DNA of 64,000 bases. Source: Rubrivivax sp. (GTDB lineage: Bacteria > Pseudomonadota > Gammaproteobacteria > Burkholderiales > Burkholderiaceae_C). Both the position numbers and the translations under genes were made by a program. This document shows, in pieces, positions 10,403-20,852 of the stretch. Numbering within the stretch: position 1 is the first letter of the stretch; each line of letters starts with the position of its first letter. The stretch is from assembly GCA_019635285.1 (NCBI GenBank), contig JAHBZS010000013.1:62001-126000 (forward strand). The letters run 5' to 3'. The notes below the pieces were generated by a model. That model was not told where the DNA came from and made no database searches. It was given only the letters and a program-made list of their open reading frames with translations.

Positions 10403-12373
10403 TCATGGCATGGCCGCGCTGGCACTCTGACCCGGCAGCGGCACGTCGGCGGCCAGGCGCGGCTTGCCCACCGGCACGGTGCTCTTGCCCTGCTGCGTCA
10501 GCGCGATGTCCTCCACGCTCGGGTATTGGCCGAGCAGCAGGTAGTCGAAGACGCGGCGCGCGATCGGCGCGGCGGACATCGAGCCCCAGCCGGCGTTCTC
10601 GACGATCACGGCCAGCGCCACTTTGGGTTCATCCACCGGCGCGAAGGCGACGTACAGCGAGTGGTCGCGCTTGCGCTCGTCGGCCTTGACGCTGCTGTAC
10701 TTCTCGCCGGCGCGCAGGCCCACCGCCTGCGCGGTGCCGGTCTTGCCGCCGCTCTGGTAGGGCGCGCCGACGAACACCGCGCGCGACGTGCCCTCCAGCG
10801 TCACGCCGTTCATCGCGCGGCGGATCACGTCGACCTGCTCGGGCTTCAGGTCCAGCGGCGGCAGCGCGTCGCTGGCGACTTGACGCCGCTCGCCGCTGAC
10901 CACGTCCACCACCTCGCGCGCCAGCCGCGGCTTGAAGCGCAGGCCGCCGGTGGCCAGCGTGGACATCGCCGTGGCCATCTGCAGCATGGTGAAGCTGTTG
11001 TAGCCCTGGCCGATGCCCAGCGAGATGGTCTCGCCGGCGAACCACTTCTGCATCTCCGGCTTGCGGTAGGCGCGGCGCTTCCACTCGGTGGACGGCAGCA
11101 GGCCGGTGACCTCGCCTTCGACGTCGATGCCGGTCTTGCGGCCGAAGCCGAAGGGCTCGAGCTCGTCGTGGATCAGGTCCACGCCCATCTCGTTGGCCAG
11201 GCTGTAGAAGTAGACGTTGCTGGAGCTGACGATGGCCGCGCGCATGTCCTTCGGGCCGGGGCGGTCGGTCTCGGGGCTGCCGAAGACGCGCCCGCCGAAG
11301 CTGAAGGTCAGGTTGTCCTGGATGATCACGTGCGGGCCGCGCTTGCCCGAATCGAGCGCCGCCATGGCCATGAACGGCTTGTAGGTCGAGCCCGGCGGGT
11401 ACGTGCCCCGCAGGGCCCGGTTCAGCAGCGGCTTGTCGATGTTCTCGTTCAGCTCGCGCCAGCTGTCCACATCGATGCCGTCGACGAACAGGTTCGGGTC
11501 GAAGGTGGGCTTGCTGACGAAGGCCAGCACCTCGCCGTTGCGCGGATCGATGGCCACCAGCGCGCCGCGCCGCTCGCCGAACAGCTCCTCGATCAGCGCC
11601 TGCAGCTTGATGTCCACCGACAGCATCAGCGTGTTGCCGGGCGTCGGCGCGTGGCTGGACAGGCGCCGGATGGCGCGGCCGCCGGCGCTGGTCTCGACGC
11701 GCTCGAAGCCGGTCTGGCCGTGCAGGTCGGCCTCGTAGCTTTGCTCCAGGCCGAGCTTGCCGATGTATTCGGTGCCCTTGTAGTTGGCCAGCTGCTCGTC
11801 CGGCCAATCTTCCATCTTCGTCTTCTCGGCCTGGTTGATGCGGCCGATGTAGCCCAGCAGGTGGCTGCCGGTTTCGCCGAGCGGATAGTTGCGGAACAGC
11901 CGCGCCTTCACGTCGACGCCGGGGAAGCGGAAGCGCTGCGCCATGAAGCGCGCCACTTCCTCGTCGCTGAGCTTGGTGCGGATCGGCAGCGAGTCGAAGC
12001 TCTTGCCTTCGTCGAGCAGGCGCTTGAAGCGGCGCCGATCGCGGGCGCCGATCTCGACGATGCCGCCCAGGCCGTCGATCGTGGCCTCCAGGTCGTCCAC
12101 CTTCGACGGCGTGATCTCCAGCGTGTAGGCCGAGTAGTTGGTGGCCAGCACCTCGCCGTGGCGGTCGAGGATGCGGCCGCGGTTGGGCACGATCGGCAGC
12201 ACCGCGGTGCGGTTGGACTCGGCCTGCGCCGCCAGGTCCTCGTGGCGCACCACCTGCAGCACCCACAGCCGCGCGCCCAGCAGCCCGAAGGCCAGCAGCA
12301 CGAAGACCCCGGCCGCGAACAGGCGCAGCCGGAAGCGGTCCAGCTCGTGCTCGAGGTTCTTGAGTTCGGCCAC
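10403..12373 (-). CDS. mrdA: Penicillin-binding protein 2 (elongation transpeptidase)
   Basis: The 656-residue class B penicillin-binding protein of the elongasome, which crosslinks peptidoglycan in the periplasm in complex with RodA. One N-terminal transmembrane helix is near residues 18-38. A pedestal/dimerisation domain (NRGRILDRHGEVLATN) is followed by the transpeptidase domain with nucleophile S329 in PPGSTYKPF, the SSN motif in IVSSSNVYFYSLA, and KTGT in SGGKTGTAQAVG. The fourth of five genes in the mre operon, 12 bp after mreD. Confidence 0.97.
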   Translation of the reverse strand: MAELKNLEHELDRFRLRLFAAGVFVLLAFGLLGARLWVLQVVRHEDLAAQAESNRTAVLPIVPNRGRILDRHGEVLATNYSAYTLEITPSKVDDLEATIDGLGGIVEIGARDRRRFKRLLDEGKSFDSLPIRTKLSDEEVARFMAQRFRFPGVDVKARLFRNYPLGETGSHLLGYIGRINQAEKTKMEDWPDEQLANYKGTEYIGKLGLEQSYEADLHGQTGFERVETSAGGRAIRRLSSHAPTPGNTLMLSVDIKLQALIEELFGERRGALVAIDPRNGEVLAFVSKPTFDPNLFVDGIDVDSWRELNENIDKPLLNRALRGTYPPGSTYKPFMAMAALDSGKRGPHVIIQDNLTFSFGGRVFGSPETDRPGPKDMRAAIVSSSNVYFYSLANEMGVDLIHDELEPFGFGRKTGIDVEGEVTGLLPSTEWKRRAYRKPEMQKWFAGETISLGIGQGYNSFTMLQMATAMSTLATGGLRFKPRLAREVVDVVSGERRQVASDALPPLDLKPEQVDVIRRAMNGVTLEGTSRAVFVGAPYQSGGKTGTAQAVGLRAGEKYSSVKADERKRDHSLYVAFAPVDEPKVALAVIVENAGWGSMSAAPIARRVFDYLLLGQYPSVEDIALTQQGKSTVPVGKPRLAADVPLPGQSASAAMP

Positions 12374-12385
12374 CGGAGAGGACGG

Positions 12386-12907
12386 TTAGAGGGGACGATT
12401 GTGGTCCGGGTCGGGCGGCCGCCGCTGCGGCGCCAGCAGCAGCGCCGTGACAACCGGCCACAACAGCGCTTCGAACAGCGGCGCGAACAGCAGTTCCCAG
12501 CCCGGGAACATGCCGCCGGCCAACATGCGCACGATCAGCGACACCAGGTGCGCGGCCAGGAACAGCGGCAGCACCTGCACCGCCTGCTCGGCCAGGCCGA
12601 ACCACAGCAGCCGGCGGTGCGCGCTGATCGCGCCGAAGCTCAGCAGCGTGTAGGCCAGCGCATGCTGGCCCAGCAGCGCGCCCTCGTGCACGTCCATCAG
12701 CAGGCCGAACAGGAAGGCCACGCCCACGCCGACGCGGCGCGGCTGGTGCACGTTCCAGAACACCAGCACCAGCGCCAGCATGTCCGGCTGCGCCGGATGG
12801 CGGCCCAGCGGCAGCAGGTTGATGCCCAGCGCGACCAGCAGCGTCAGCGCGATGAAGAAGGGGTTGACCGGCAGCAGCAGCTGGTTCGAGCCGCGCGGCA
12901 TGATCAT
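12386..12907 (-). CDS. mreD: Rod shape-determining protein MreD
   Basis: A 173-residue inner-membrane protein with about five hydrophobic helices, a linker of the MreB-MreC-RodA elongation complex. The motif FLFGLLMDVHEGALLGQHALAY is typical of MreD. ATG 12907 overlaps the mreC stop by 4 bp (ATGA), which indicates translational coupling. The Pro/Arg-rich tail after the last helix carries no recognisable domain. Confidence 0.93.
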   Translation of the reverse strand: MIMPRGSNQLLLPVNPFFIALTLLVALGINLLPLGRHPAQPDMLALVLVFWNVHQPRRVGVGVAFLFGLLMDVHEGALLGQHALAYTLLSFGAISAHRRLLWFGLAEQAVQVLPLFLAAHLVSLIVRMLAGGMFPGWELLFAPLFEALLWPVVTALLLAPQRRPPDPDHNRPL

Positions 12908-13869
12908 CGGCGCGCCCCCCTGCCCGGACGGTCGTTCGGCCGTTCGCCGGGGCGGTCCCCAGGCCGATCGGCCGTGCGTTCGGACTTGTCGGGCACGACG
13001 GCTTCGCGCGGCGGCTGCTGCAGCGCCAGCGGCTCCAGCACCAATACGTGGCGCACGCCATCGGCCGACGCGCTGGGCGCCAGCAGGATGCGCGCGAAGC
13101 CGGATTCGGCGCGCCGCTCCACGGCGATGACCTTGGCCACCGACAGCCCGGGCGGGTAGATGCCGTCGACGCCGCTGGTGTTGAGCTCGTCGCCGACCTG
13201 CACGTCGGCGTTGGCGGCCATGAAGCGCAGCTCCATCGCGCCGCCGCCGGCGCCGCCGAAGGCCGCGCTGCGCGCCAGCGTGCGCGCGTTGAGCACCGGA
13301 ATGGCGGCATCCTTGTCGATCAGCAGCGTCACCTGCGCGCTCAGCGGGAAGACGCGCGTCACCTGGCCGAGCACGCCGTCGGGCCCGATCACCGGCGCGC
13401 CCAGCACCACGCCGTGCGTGGCGCCGCGGTCGATGAACAGCTTGCGCGAGAAGGGGTCGGCCGCCTCGTACAGCACCTCGGCGGCCTGGCTGCGCACCTG
13501 CAGCGACGGGCGCAGGTCGAGCAACGCGCGCAGGCGCTCGTTCTCACGTTCCAGGCGTTCGGCGCGCGCGGCCTTCTCGGCCTGCAGCGTCATCTTCTCC
13601 TGGGCCGCCTTCTCGCTGGCCAGCGCGCTGCTCAGGCCGCGCAGGTAGTCGGCGCCCCCCTGCCACAGCTGCACCGGCACGTTGAGCGCGCGCTGCACCG
13701 GCAGCAGCCCGGTGGCGATGGCCGCGCGCAGCGGCTGGGCGAACTCGAAGCGCGTGTCGGCGACCATCAGGAACAGCGCCAGCGCCGAAAAGAAGGCCAG
13801 CTTCGTCAGCGCCGACGGACCCTGCCGGAAGAACGGCGGCGGCGTGCGGTCGATGGTGCCCAGCGACAT
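12904..13869 (-). CDS. mreC: Cell shape-determining protein MreC
   Basis: The 321-residue MreC, a bitopic periplasmic protein that activates PBP2/RodA. One transmembrane helix (about residues 22-40) is followed by a coiled coil (about 65-115, rich in ERLERENERLR) and the double beta-barrel with KLFIDRGATHGVVLGAPVIG and LLIDKDAAIPVL. The C-terminal 40 residues, beyond the usual fold, are Pro/Arg/Asp-rich with short repeats of the pattern DRPGxRPxDRP, probably a disordered tail. Second gene of the operon, 40 bp after mreB. Confidence 0.95.
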   Translation of the reverse strand: MSLGTIDRTPPPFFRQGPSALTKLAFFSALALFLMVADTRFEFAQPLRAAIATGLLPVQRALNVPVQLWQGGADYLRGLSSALASEKAAQEKMTLQAEKAARAERLERENERLRALLDLRPSLQVRSQAAEVLYEAADPFSRKLFIDRGATHGVVLGAPVIGPDGVLGQVTRVFPLSAQVTLLIDKDAAIPVLNARTLARSAAFGGAGGGAMELRFMAANADVQVGDELNTSGVDGIYPPGLSVAKVIAVERRAESGFARILLAPSASADGVRHVLVLEPLALQQPPREAVVPDKSERTADRPGDRPGERPNDRPGRGARR

Positions 13870-13909
13870 GGCGGCCGCGCTTGGATGGACGCGAGGGCGG
13901 GGCCGCCCC

Positions 13910-15046
<1,137 letters not shown>

Positions 15047-15072
15047 TCAGTGGCGTCGTTCGAGGGGCCCCT

Positions 15073-15125
15073 GGGGATAACCGGGGATAATACCTCATAG
15101 CCCTTGGTTTCCCAGTCCGGAAACC
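15073..15125. promoter_or_regulatory. mreB/gatC divergent control region: direct repeat and dyad
   Basis: The 227-bp gap between mreB and gatC holds two GGGGATAA direct repeats (15073-15080 and 15083-15090, 10-bp period) and a perfect 7-bp inverted repeat GGTTTCC / GGAAACC (15106-15112 and 15119-15125). The AT-rich step at 15086-15092 gives GATAAT on the + strand and TATTAT on the - strand, so it could serve as a -10 for either direction, but the matching -35 boxes are poor. No known regulator site is recognised. Confidence 0.45.
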
Positions 15126-15180
15126 GAGCATCGAGGCGCCGGGGACGGCGCCTTCGAGCGTCAAATTGCCAGGTTTTTTC

Positions 15181-15480
15181 ATGTTGCTGACACCCGAGGA
15201 CGTGAACCGCATCGCCCTGCTGGCGCGGCTCGATCTGTCCGACGCCGAACGGGCGGCGATGCTCGGCCAGCTCAACGGCTTCTTCGGCATCGTCGAACGC
15301 ATGAGCGCGGTCGACACGCGCGGCATCGAGCCGCTGTACACGCCGCTGTCGGCGGTGCAGGCGGTGGCGCTGCGGCTGCGTGACGACGTCGTCACCGAGA
15401 CCGACCAGCGCGAGCTCAACCAGAAGAGCGCGCCACGCGTCGAGGACGGCCTGTACCTGGTACCGAAGGTCGTCGAATGA
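15181..15480 (+). CDS. gatC: Asp/Glu-tRNA amidotransferase subunit GatC
   Basis: The 99-residue GatC, the small stabilising subunit of the GatCAB amidotransferase, which converts Asp-tRNAAsn or Glu-tRNAGln to the amide form. [21 protein letters not shown] and the C-terminal [20 protein letters not shown] are family hallmarks. ATG 15181 is preceded by CCAGG; an in-frame TTG at 15166 is less likely. First gene of gatCAB. Confidence 0.95.
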   Translation: MLLTPEDVNRIALLARLDLSDAERAAMLGQLNGFFGIVERMSAVDTRGIEPLYTPLSAVQAVALRLRDDVVTETDQRELNQKSAPRVEDGLYLVPKVVE

Positions 15481-15526
15481 GCCGCCACGCCACCACGCAG
15501 GCGCGTGTCACGCGCAGGTGTCGGGC

Positions 15527-17047
15527 ATGACGGCCGCGCTGCACGACATGGGCGTGGCCGAGATGAGCCGCGCCCTGCAGGCGGGGCAGGTGTCGAGCCT
15601 GGAAATCACGCAACATCTGCTCACCCGCGTTGCCGATTTCGAACATCTGGGCGCCTTCCTGGCGCGCGACGCGCAACTCAGCCTGGCGCAGGCGCGCGAC
15701 GCCGACGCCCGCCGGGCGCGCGGCCCGGTGCACGCGCTGACAGGCGTGCCCATCGCGCACAAGGACATCTTCGTCACGCGCGAGCTGGCGTCCACCGCCG
15801 GCTCGAAGATGCTTGCCGGCTATGCCAGCCCCTTCGATGCGACGGTGGTGGCACGGCTCGGCGGCGGCGCCGACGGCCAGCCGGGCGCCGGCATGGTGCT
15901 GCTGGGCAAGCTCAACTGCGACGAGTTCGCCATGGGCTCGGCCAACGAGAACTCGGCCTTCGGCGCGACCAAGAACCCCTGGGACCTGCAGCGCGTGCCG
16001 GGCGGCTCCTCGGGCGGCTCGGCGGCCGCCGTCGCGGCGCGCCTGGTGCCCGCGGCCACGGGCACCGACACCGGTGGCTCGATCCGCCAGCCGGCCAGCT
16101 TCTCCGGCGTCACCGGCATCAAGCCGACCTATGGCGTGTGCTCGCGCTACGGCATGGTGGCCTTCGCCTCCAGCCTGGACCAGGCCGGCCCGCTGGCGCG
16201 CAGCGCCGAGGACTGCGCGCTGCTGCTGTCGGCGATGAGCGGCTTCGACCCGCGCGACGCCACCAGCGCCGAACGGCCGCCGCAGGACTTCCACGCGCAG
16301 ATGCTGCAACCGCGCGAGCAGGCCAGCCCGGGGCGGCCGCTGCAGGGGCTGCGCATCGGGCTGCCGCGCGAGTTCTTTCCGCAGGCGCTGGCCACCGACG
16401 TGCACGACGCGGTGCGCGCTGCGCTGGCCGAGCTGGAAAGGCTGGGCGCGACGCTGGTCGATGTCAGCCTGCCGCGCACCGAGCTGTCCATTCCCGTGTA
16501 CTACATCATCGCGCCGGCCGAGGCCAGCTCGAACCTGTCGCGCTTCGACGGCGTCAAGTTCGGCCACCGCGCCAAGGACTACGACGACCTGCGCAGCATG
16601 TACGAGCGCACGCGCGCCGAAGGCTTCGGCGCCGAGGTCAAGCGCCGCATCATGATCGGCACCTACGTGCTCAGCCATGGCTATTACGACGCCTACTACC
16701 TGCAGGCGCAGAAGCTGCGGCGCATGATCGCCGACGACTTCCAGGCCTGCTTCCGTCAGTGCGACCTGATCGCCGGCCCGGTGGCGCCCACCGTGGCCTG
16801 GACGCTGGGCGCGCAGCAGGACGACCCCGTCAAGGCCTACCTGGCCGACATCTTCACGCTGCCGGCCAGCCTGGCCGGCCTGCCGGGCATGAGCGTGCCG
16901 GCCGGCCTGGGCGCGGGCGGCATGCCGGTGGGGCTGCAGCTGATCGGCAACTATTTCGGCGAGGGCCCGCTGCTGCAGGCCGCGCATGCCTTCCAGCAGG
17001 CCACCGATTTCCACCGGCGGGCGCCGGCGGGGGTGAGCGGAGCATGA
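15527..17047 (+). CDS. gatA: Asp/Glu-tRNA amidotransferase subunit GatA
   Basis: The 506-residue glutaminase subunit of GatCAB, an amidase-signature protein that frees ammonia from glutamine for transfer on GatB. The Lys-Ser-Ser triad is visible: K79 (IAHKDIF), the GGSSGGS loop at 159-165 and nucleophile S185 ([11 protein letters not shown]). ATG 15527 was taken because the family begins just before the helix [13 protein letters not shown]; starts at 15519 (GTG) or 15548 (ATG) are possible. It starts 46 bp after gatC and overlaps gatB by 4 bp. Confidence 0.95.
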   Translation: MTAALHDMGVAEMSRALQAGQVSSLEITQHLLTRVADFEHLGAFLARDAQLSLAQARDADARRARGPVHALTGVPIAHKDIFVTRELASTAGSKMLAGYASPFDATVVARLGGGADGQPGAGMVLLGKLNCDEFAMGSANENSAFGATKNPWDLQRVPGGSSGGSAAAVAARLVPAATGTDTGGSIRQPASFSGVTGIKPTYGVCSRYGMVAFASSLDQAGPLARSAEDCALLLSAMSGFDPRDATSAERPPQDFHAQMLQPREQASPGRPLQGLRIGLPREFFPQALATDVHDAVRAALAELERLGATLVDVSLPRTELSIPVYYIIAPAEASSNLSRFDGVKFGHRAKDYDDLRSMYERTRAEGFGAEVKRRIMIGTYVLSHGYYDAYYLQAQKLRRMIADDFQACFRQCDLIAGPVAPTVAWTLGAQQDDPVKAYLADIFTLPASLAGLPGMSVPAGLGAGGMPVGLQLIGNYFGEGPLLQAAHAFQQATDFHRRAPAGVSGA

Positions 17048-18549
17048 GCACACCGCCGCTGATCCGCGGTTTCGAGGTCGTCATCGGCCTGGAAACGCAC
17101 GTGCAGCTGTCCACGCACAGCAAGATCTTCTCCGGCGCGTCCACGCAGTTCGGCGCCGCGCCCAACACCCAGGCCTGCGCGGTGGACCTGGGGCTGCCGG
17201 GCACGCTGCCGGTGCCCAACCGCGGCGCGGTGGAGCGCGCCATCCGCTTCGGCCTGGCGGTGCAGGCCAAGGTGGCGCCGCAGTCGATCTTTGCGCGCAA
17301 GAACTACTTCTATCCCGATCTGCCCAAGGGCTACCAGATCAGCCAGTACGAGATTCCGGTGGTGCAGGGCGGCCACGTCGACATCCGCGTCGGCGACCAG
17401 GCCAAGCGCGTGACGCTGACGCGCGCCCACCTCGAAGAGGACGCCGGCAAGTCGCTGCACGAGGACTATGCCGGCCTGACCGGCATCGACCTGAACCGCG
17501 CCGGCACGCCGCTGCTGGAAATCGTCACCGAGCCGGACATGCGCAGCAGTGCCGAGGCCGTGGAGTACGCCAAGGCGCTGCATGCGCTGGTGGTGTGGCT
17601 GGGCGTGTGCGACGGCAACATGCAAGAAGGCAGCTTCCGCTGCGACGCCAACGTCTCGGTGCGCCGGCCCGGCGCCGCGCTGGGCACGCGCCGCGAAGTG
17701 AAGAACCTCAACTCCTTCCGCTTCCTGCAGCAGGCCATCGACTTCGAGGTGCAGTGGCAGATCGACCGCCTCGAGGACGGGCTGCCGATCGAGCAGGCCA
17801 CGGTGCTGTTCGACCCCGACACCGGCGAGACGCGCGCGATGCGCAGCAAGGAAGATGCGCACGACTACCGCTACTTCCCCGACCCCGACCTGCCGCCGCT
17901 GGTGATCGCACCGGAGTGGGTGGAGCGCGTGCGCGCGCAGATGCCCGAGCTGCCGGGCGCGATGGCCGCGCGCTTCCAGCGCGACGACGGCCTGCCGGCC
18001 TACGACGCGGCGATGATGACGCAGAGCCTGGGCTTCGCGCGCGCCTACGAGGCGCTGCGCGACGCCAGCGGCCAGCCGAAGCTGGCGGCCAACTGGCTGA
18101 TGGGCGAGGTCAGCAAGCGGCTGAATGCCGAGGGGCGCGACATCGAGGCGCTGCCGGTGGCCATGCCCCTGCTGGCGGCGCTGATCCGCCGCGTCGTCGA
18201 CGGCACGGTGTCCAACAACGGCGCGCGCCAGGTGTTCGACGCGCTGTGGTCGGGCGAGGCCGAAGGCGTTGGCCCCTCGGGCGCGGGCACGCAGCCGATC
18301 TCCGGAGGGGATGCGGCCAGCCTGGTGGACGCGCTGATCGAGGCCAAGGGCCTGAAGCAGATGAGCGACACCGGCGCGCTGGAGGCAATCGTCGACGCGG
18401 TCATCGCCGCGAACGCCAAGTCGGTGGAGGAGTACCGCGCCGGCAAGGACAAGGCCTTCAACGCGCTGGTCGGCCAGGTGATGAAGGCCAGCAAGGGCAA
18501 GGCCAATCCGGCGCAAGCCCACGAAATCTTGAAGCGCCGGCTCGGCTGA
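17044..18549 (+). CDS. gatB: Asp/Glu-tRNA amidotransferase subunit GatB
   Basis: The 501-residue GatB, the kinase/amidotransferase subunit. The N-terminal catalytic fold carries [39 protein letters not shown] and [17 protein letters not shown], all family signatures; the C-terminal helical/YqeY domain ends in [20 protein letters not shown] 17044 overlaps the gatA stop as ATGA. It converges on the DUF4124 gene, with only 6 bp between the two stop codons and no visible terminator. Confidence 0.97.
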   Translation: MSTPPLIRGFEVVIGLETHVQLSTHSKIFSGASTQFGAAPNTQACAVDLGLPGTLPVPNRGAVERAIRFGLAVQAKVAPQSIFARKNYFYPDLPKGYQISQYEIPVVQGGHVDIRVGDQAKRVTLTRAHLEEDAGKSLHEDYAGLTGIDLNRAGTPLLEIVTEPDMRSSAEAVEYAKALHALVVWLGVCDGNMQEGSFRCDANVSVRRPGAALGTRREVKNLNSFRFLQQAIDFEVQWQIDRLEDGLPIEQATVLFDPDTGETRAMRSKEDAHDYRYFPDPDLPPLVIAPEWVERVRAQMPELPGAMAARFQRDDGLPAYDAAMMTQSLGFARAYEALRDASGQPKLAANWLMGEVSKRLNAEGRDIEALPVAMPLLAALIRRVVDGTVSNNGARQVFDALWSGEAEGVGPSGAGTQPISGGDAASLVDALIEAKGLKQMSDTGALEAIVDAVIAANAKSVEEYRAGKDKAFNALVGQVMKASKGKANPAQAHEILKRRLG

Positions 18550-18555
18550 GCCGCG

Positions 18556-19296
18556 TCAGCGCAGCGTCGAGTTCTTGACGTTGGACGGATTCGCCGCCAC
18601 CGGCGACGGGCCGCGCTGCGGCGTGATCGGCCCCATGGATCCTGGCGCGGCGCCGGCCCACAGCGCCTTCAGGCGCGCCAGTTCGGCGTCGTACAGCCGG
18701 TTTACGCGGGCCAGTTCGGCTTCCTGATACACCGCCGTCTCGCGCTGCGCGCTGGCGGCGGCCTCGTTGGCCTCGAGCTGGCTGCGCAGCTTCGGCGGCA
18801 GCGGCTTGCCCACGTAGAACTCGGCCTCCGACAGCAGCGGCTTGCGCTCGGCCTCCAGCTCGCGCAGCCGTTCCTCGCCGGTCTTGATGGCCGCGCGCAC
18901 CGTGTCCAGCGCCGCTTCGCGCGCCTTCTGGTGCGGCGCCTCGGACGGGTAGCGCGCCAGCAGGTTGCGGTCGCGACGCACCGCGTCGTTGTAGGCCGCA
19001 CGTGCCTCGGCCTGCTTGAGCTCCTGCGCTTCCTTGGCCGCGCGCTCCTCGACCGTCAATGTCGGCGGGAAGACGCTCTTCAGCGACCCGTCCTTGTTGA
19101 GCACGCGCTGCTCCTTGGCGGTGCAGCTGGCGATGGGCCGGTCGGCGGTGATGCGGCGGCCCTGCTCGTCGACGCAGGTGTAGATGCCCGCGGCGCTGGC
19201 AGGCGCCGCGCTGGCCTGCGCGCGCAGCGACGGCGCCGCGCTGCCCAGCAGCAGGGCCAGCGCCAGGGCAACGGGCCGTCGGGCCATCACGTGCAT
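18556..19296 (-). CDS. DUF4124-domain exported coiled-coil protein
   Basis: A 246-residue protein of unknown function. It has a Sec signal peptide (about residues 1-27, MARRPVALALALLLGSAAPSLRAQA), then a DUF4124-type segment (GIYTCVDEQGRRITADRPIASC) with the two cysteines usual in that family, then a long charged helical region (about 80-215) that probably forms coiled coil. The start is ATG 19296 or, three codons later, ATG 19287. The ATG follows the pyrE stop codon with no spacer, so translation is probably coupled to pyrE. The partner and role are unknown; family members are periplasmic. Confidence 0.8.
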   Translation of the reverse strand: MHVMARRPVALALALLLGSAAPSLRAQASAAPASAAGIYTCVDEQGRRITADRPIASCTAKEQRVLNKDGSLKSVFPPTLTVEERAAKEAQELKQAEARAAYNDAVRRDRNLLARYPSEAPHQKAREAALDTVRAAIKTGEERLRELEAERKPLLSEAEFYVGKPLPPKLRSQLEANEAAASAQRETAVYQEAELARVNRLYDAELARLKALWAGAAPGSMGPITPQRGPSPVAANPSNVKNSTLR

Positions 19297-19974
19297 TCAG
19301 ACTCCATAGCGGTCGCGATACCTTTGCACCGGGTCGGCAAATACCCGCAGCGCCGGATCGTCGGCGGATTTCAAATACTGCAGCAAGTCATGCAGCGTCG
19401 CAATCGAAGCCACGTTCAGTTGCAGCCTCGTCGTGACGTACTGCACCGCCGACCACTCCACGTCCTTATCGCCTTCGGTGGCTTTTTCTTGACGGTCCAG
19501 CGCAATGAGGACGCCACAGGGCCGCGCGCCGGCCGCCTGCAGCAGGCGGATCGACTCGCGCACCGAGGTGCCTGCCGACATCACGTCGTCGACGATCAAC
19601 ACGCGGCCCGCGACCGGCGCACCGACCAGCACGCCGCCTTCGCCATGGTCCTTGGCCTCCTTGCGGTTGTAGGCAAAGGGCACGTTGTGGCCCAGCCGCG
19701 CCAGCTCCACCGCCACCGCCGAGGCCAACGTGATGCCCTTGTAGGCCGGCCCGAACAGCATGTCGAAGGCCAGCCCCGACTCGAGCAGGCGGCGTGCATA
19801 GAATTCCCCGAGGCGGCCGAGTTTCTCGCCGTCGTTGAACAGCCCGGCATTGAAGAAATACGGCGACAGCCGGCCGGCCTTGGTCTTGAATTCCCCGAAG
19901 CGCAGCACGCCGCAACGCACGGCAAAGTGCACGAAGTCCCGGGCCAGGGCTTCCGACGGCGGCGGCATGCTCAT
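19297..19974 (-). CDS. pyrE: Orotate phosphoribosyltransferase
   Basis: The 225-residue PyrE, which joins orotate to PRPP to give orotidine 5'-phosphate in de novo pyrimidine synthesis. The PRPP-binding motif VLIVDDVMSAGTSVRE is near residues 126-141, and the catalytic loop YNRKEAKDHGEGG is intact. ATG 19974 is preceded by AAGGA on its strand. Its start codon is only 12 bp from the divergent exonuclease start at 19987, so its promoter must lie inside that gene. Followed directly by the DUF4124 gene. Confidence 0.97.
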   Translation of the reverse strand: MSMPPPSEALARDFVHFAVRCGVLRFGEFKTKAGRLSPYFFNAGLFNDGEKLGRLGEFYARRLLESGLAFDMLFGPAYKGITLASAVAVELARLGHNVPFAYNRKEAKDHGEGGVLVGAPVAGRVLIVDDVMSAGTSVRESIRLLQAAGARPCGVLIALDRQEKATEGDKDVEWSAVQYVTTRLQLNVASIATLHDLLQYLKSADDPALRVFADPVQRYRDRYGV

Positions 19975-19975
19975 G

Positions 19976-19986
19976 AAAGGTCCTTG
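19976..19986. promoter_or_regulatory. Palindromic Shine-Dalgarno shared by pyrE and the exonuclease gene
   Basis: The 12-bp gap between the divergent starts contains AAGG-T-CCTT (19977-19985), an odd-centred palindrome. Read on the + strand, AAGG sits 6 nt before GTG 19987; read on the - strand, AAGGA sits 6-7 nt before ATG 19974. One short palindrome therefore supplies the ribosome-binding sites of both genes. Confidence 0.7.
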
Positions 19987-20772
19987 GTGTTTCGCCTCAT
20001 CTCACTCAACCTGAACGGCATCCGTTCGGCCGCCAACAAGGGCTTCGTCGAGTGGGCGCAGGGGGTCGGCGCAGATTGTATGGGGGTGCAGGAAGTGCGC
20101 GCCCAGCCGCAGGACGTGGCCGGCAGGTTCGACCGTGTGGGTGACTTGAACGGGCATTTCCATCTGGCCGAGCGCAAGGGCTATGCCGGCGTCGGCCTGT
20201 ACACGCGCCACGAGCCCAGCGACGTGAGCACCGGGTTCGGCGACGCGGAGTTCGATGCCGAAGGCCGCTACGTGGAGGCGCGCTACGACACGCCGAAGCG
20301 GCGCTTCAGCGTCGTCAGCTGCTATTTCCCCAGCGGCTCCAGCGGCGAGGAGCGGCAGGCGGCCAAGTTCCGCTTTCTGGAACGCCTGTATCCGCACCTG
20401 ATGCGGCTGAAAGCCGGCCGCGAGTTCATCCTGGTCGGCGACGTGAACATCGCGCACCAGGAAATCGACCTGAAGAACTGGAAAAGCAACCAGAAGAACA
20501 GCGGCTTCCTGCCGGAGGAGCGCGCCTGGATGACCGGCTTGCTGACGCACGGCGGCCTGGTCGACGTGTTCCGCACGCTGAACACCCAGGCAGAGCAGTA
20601 CACCTGGTGGAGCAACCGCGGCCAGGCCTGGGCCAAGAACGTGGGCTGGCGCCTGGACTATCACCTGGCCACGCCGGGCATTGCCGCCAAGGCCCGCCGC
20701 GAGCAGATCTTCCTGGAGCGGCGCTTCTCCGATCACGCGCCGGTGATCATCGACTACGACTTCAAGCTGTAG
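19987..20772 (+). CDS. xth: Exodeoxyribonuclease III-family nuclease
   Basis: A 261-residue endonuclease/exonuclease/phosphatase-family protein, most like exonuclease III (AP endonuclease for base-excision repair). Visible motifs: LISLNLNGIRSA with the metal-site Asn, VQEVRAQ (Glu metal ligand), GDVNIAHQEIDLKNWKSN, GWRLDYHL and SDHAPVIIDYDF at the C-terminus. The start GTG 19987 gives MFRLISLNLNG and has AAAGG 6 nt upstream; a TTG one codon earlier is possible. Divergent from pyrE. Exact specificity (ExoIII or ExoA type) is inferred. Confidence 0.9.
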   Translation: MFRLISLNLNGIRSAANKGFVEWAQGVGADCMGVQEVRAQPQDVAGRFDRVGDLNGHFHLAERKGYAGVGLYTRHEPSDVSTGFGDAEFDAEGRYVEARYDTPKRRFSVVSCYFPSGSSGEERQAAKFRFLERLYPHLMRLKAGREFILVGDVNIAHQEIDLKNWKSNQKNSGFLPEERAWMTGLLTHGGLVDVFRTLNTQAEQYTWWSNRGQAWAKNVGWRLDYHLATPGIAAKARREQIFLERRFSDHAPVIIDYDFKL

Positions 20773-20798
20773 GCGAAGGTGGGACGAGATGGTTACTA

Positions 20799-20822
20799 TT
20801 GAGAACTATTCTCACGTAACAT
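20799..20822 (+). promoter_or_regulatory. Fur-box-like dyad upstream of a 96-residue ORF
   Basis: TGAGAA-CTA-TTCTCA (20800-20814) is a perfect 6-bp inverted repeat around 3 bp and closely resembles the core of Fur boxes (GATAATGATAATCATTATC-type; in beta-proteobacteria often xTGAGAATnATTCTCAx). It sits 38 bp before ATG 20853, inside the most AT-rich stretch of the gap, so iron-dependent repression of the next gene is likely. Confidence 0.6.
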
Positions 20823-20852
20823 GCAGCCGCCGCCGTTTTCGGAGTTGCCTCT

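Noticed and set aside
10289-13159. A 956-codon + strand frame across rodA, mrdA and mreD
   Set aside because: Shadow of the mre operon: His/Gln/Arg-rich product without domains, produced by the codon bias of the real genes.
15505-17043. The open frame continuing upstream of gatB through gatA
   Set aside because: Read-through in another frame of gatA; GatB's normal N-terminus begins at 17044 with an ATGA junction.
18931-19986. A + strand extension of the exonuclease frame across pyrE and the DUF4124 gene
   Set aside because: Antisense to two genuine genes; the nuclease family starts at MFRLISLNLNG (19987).
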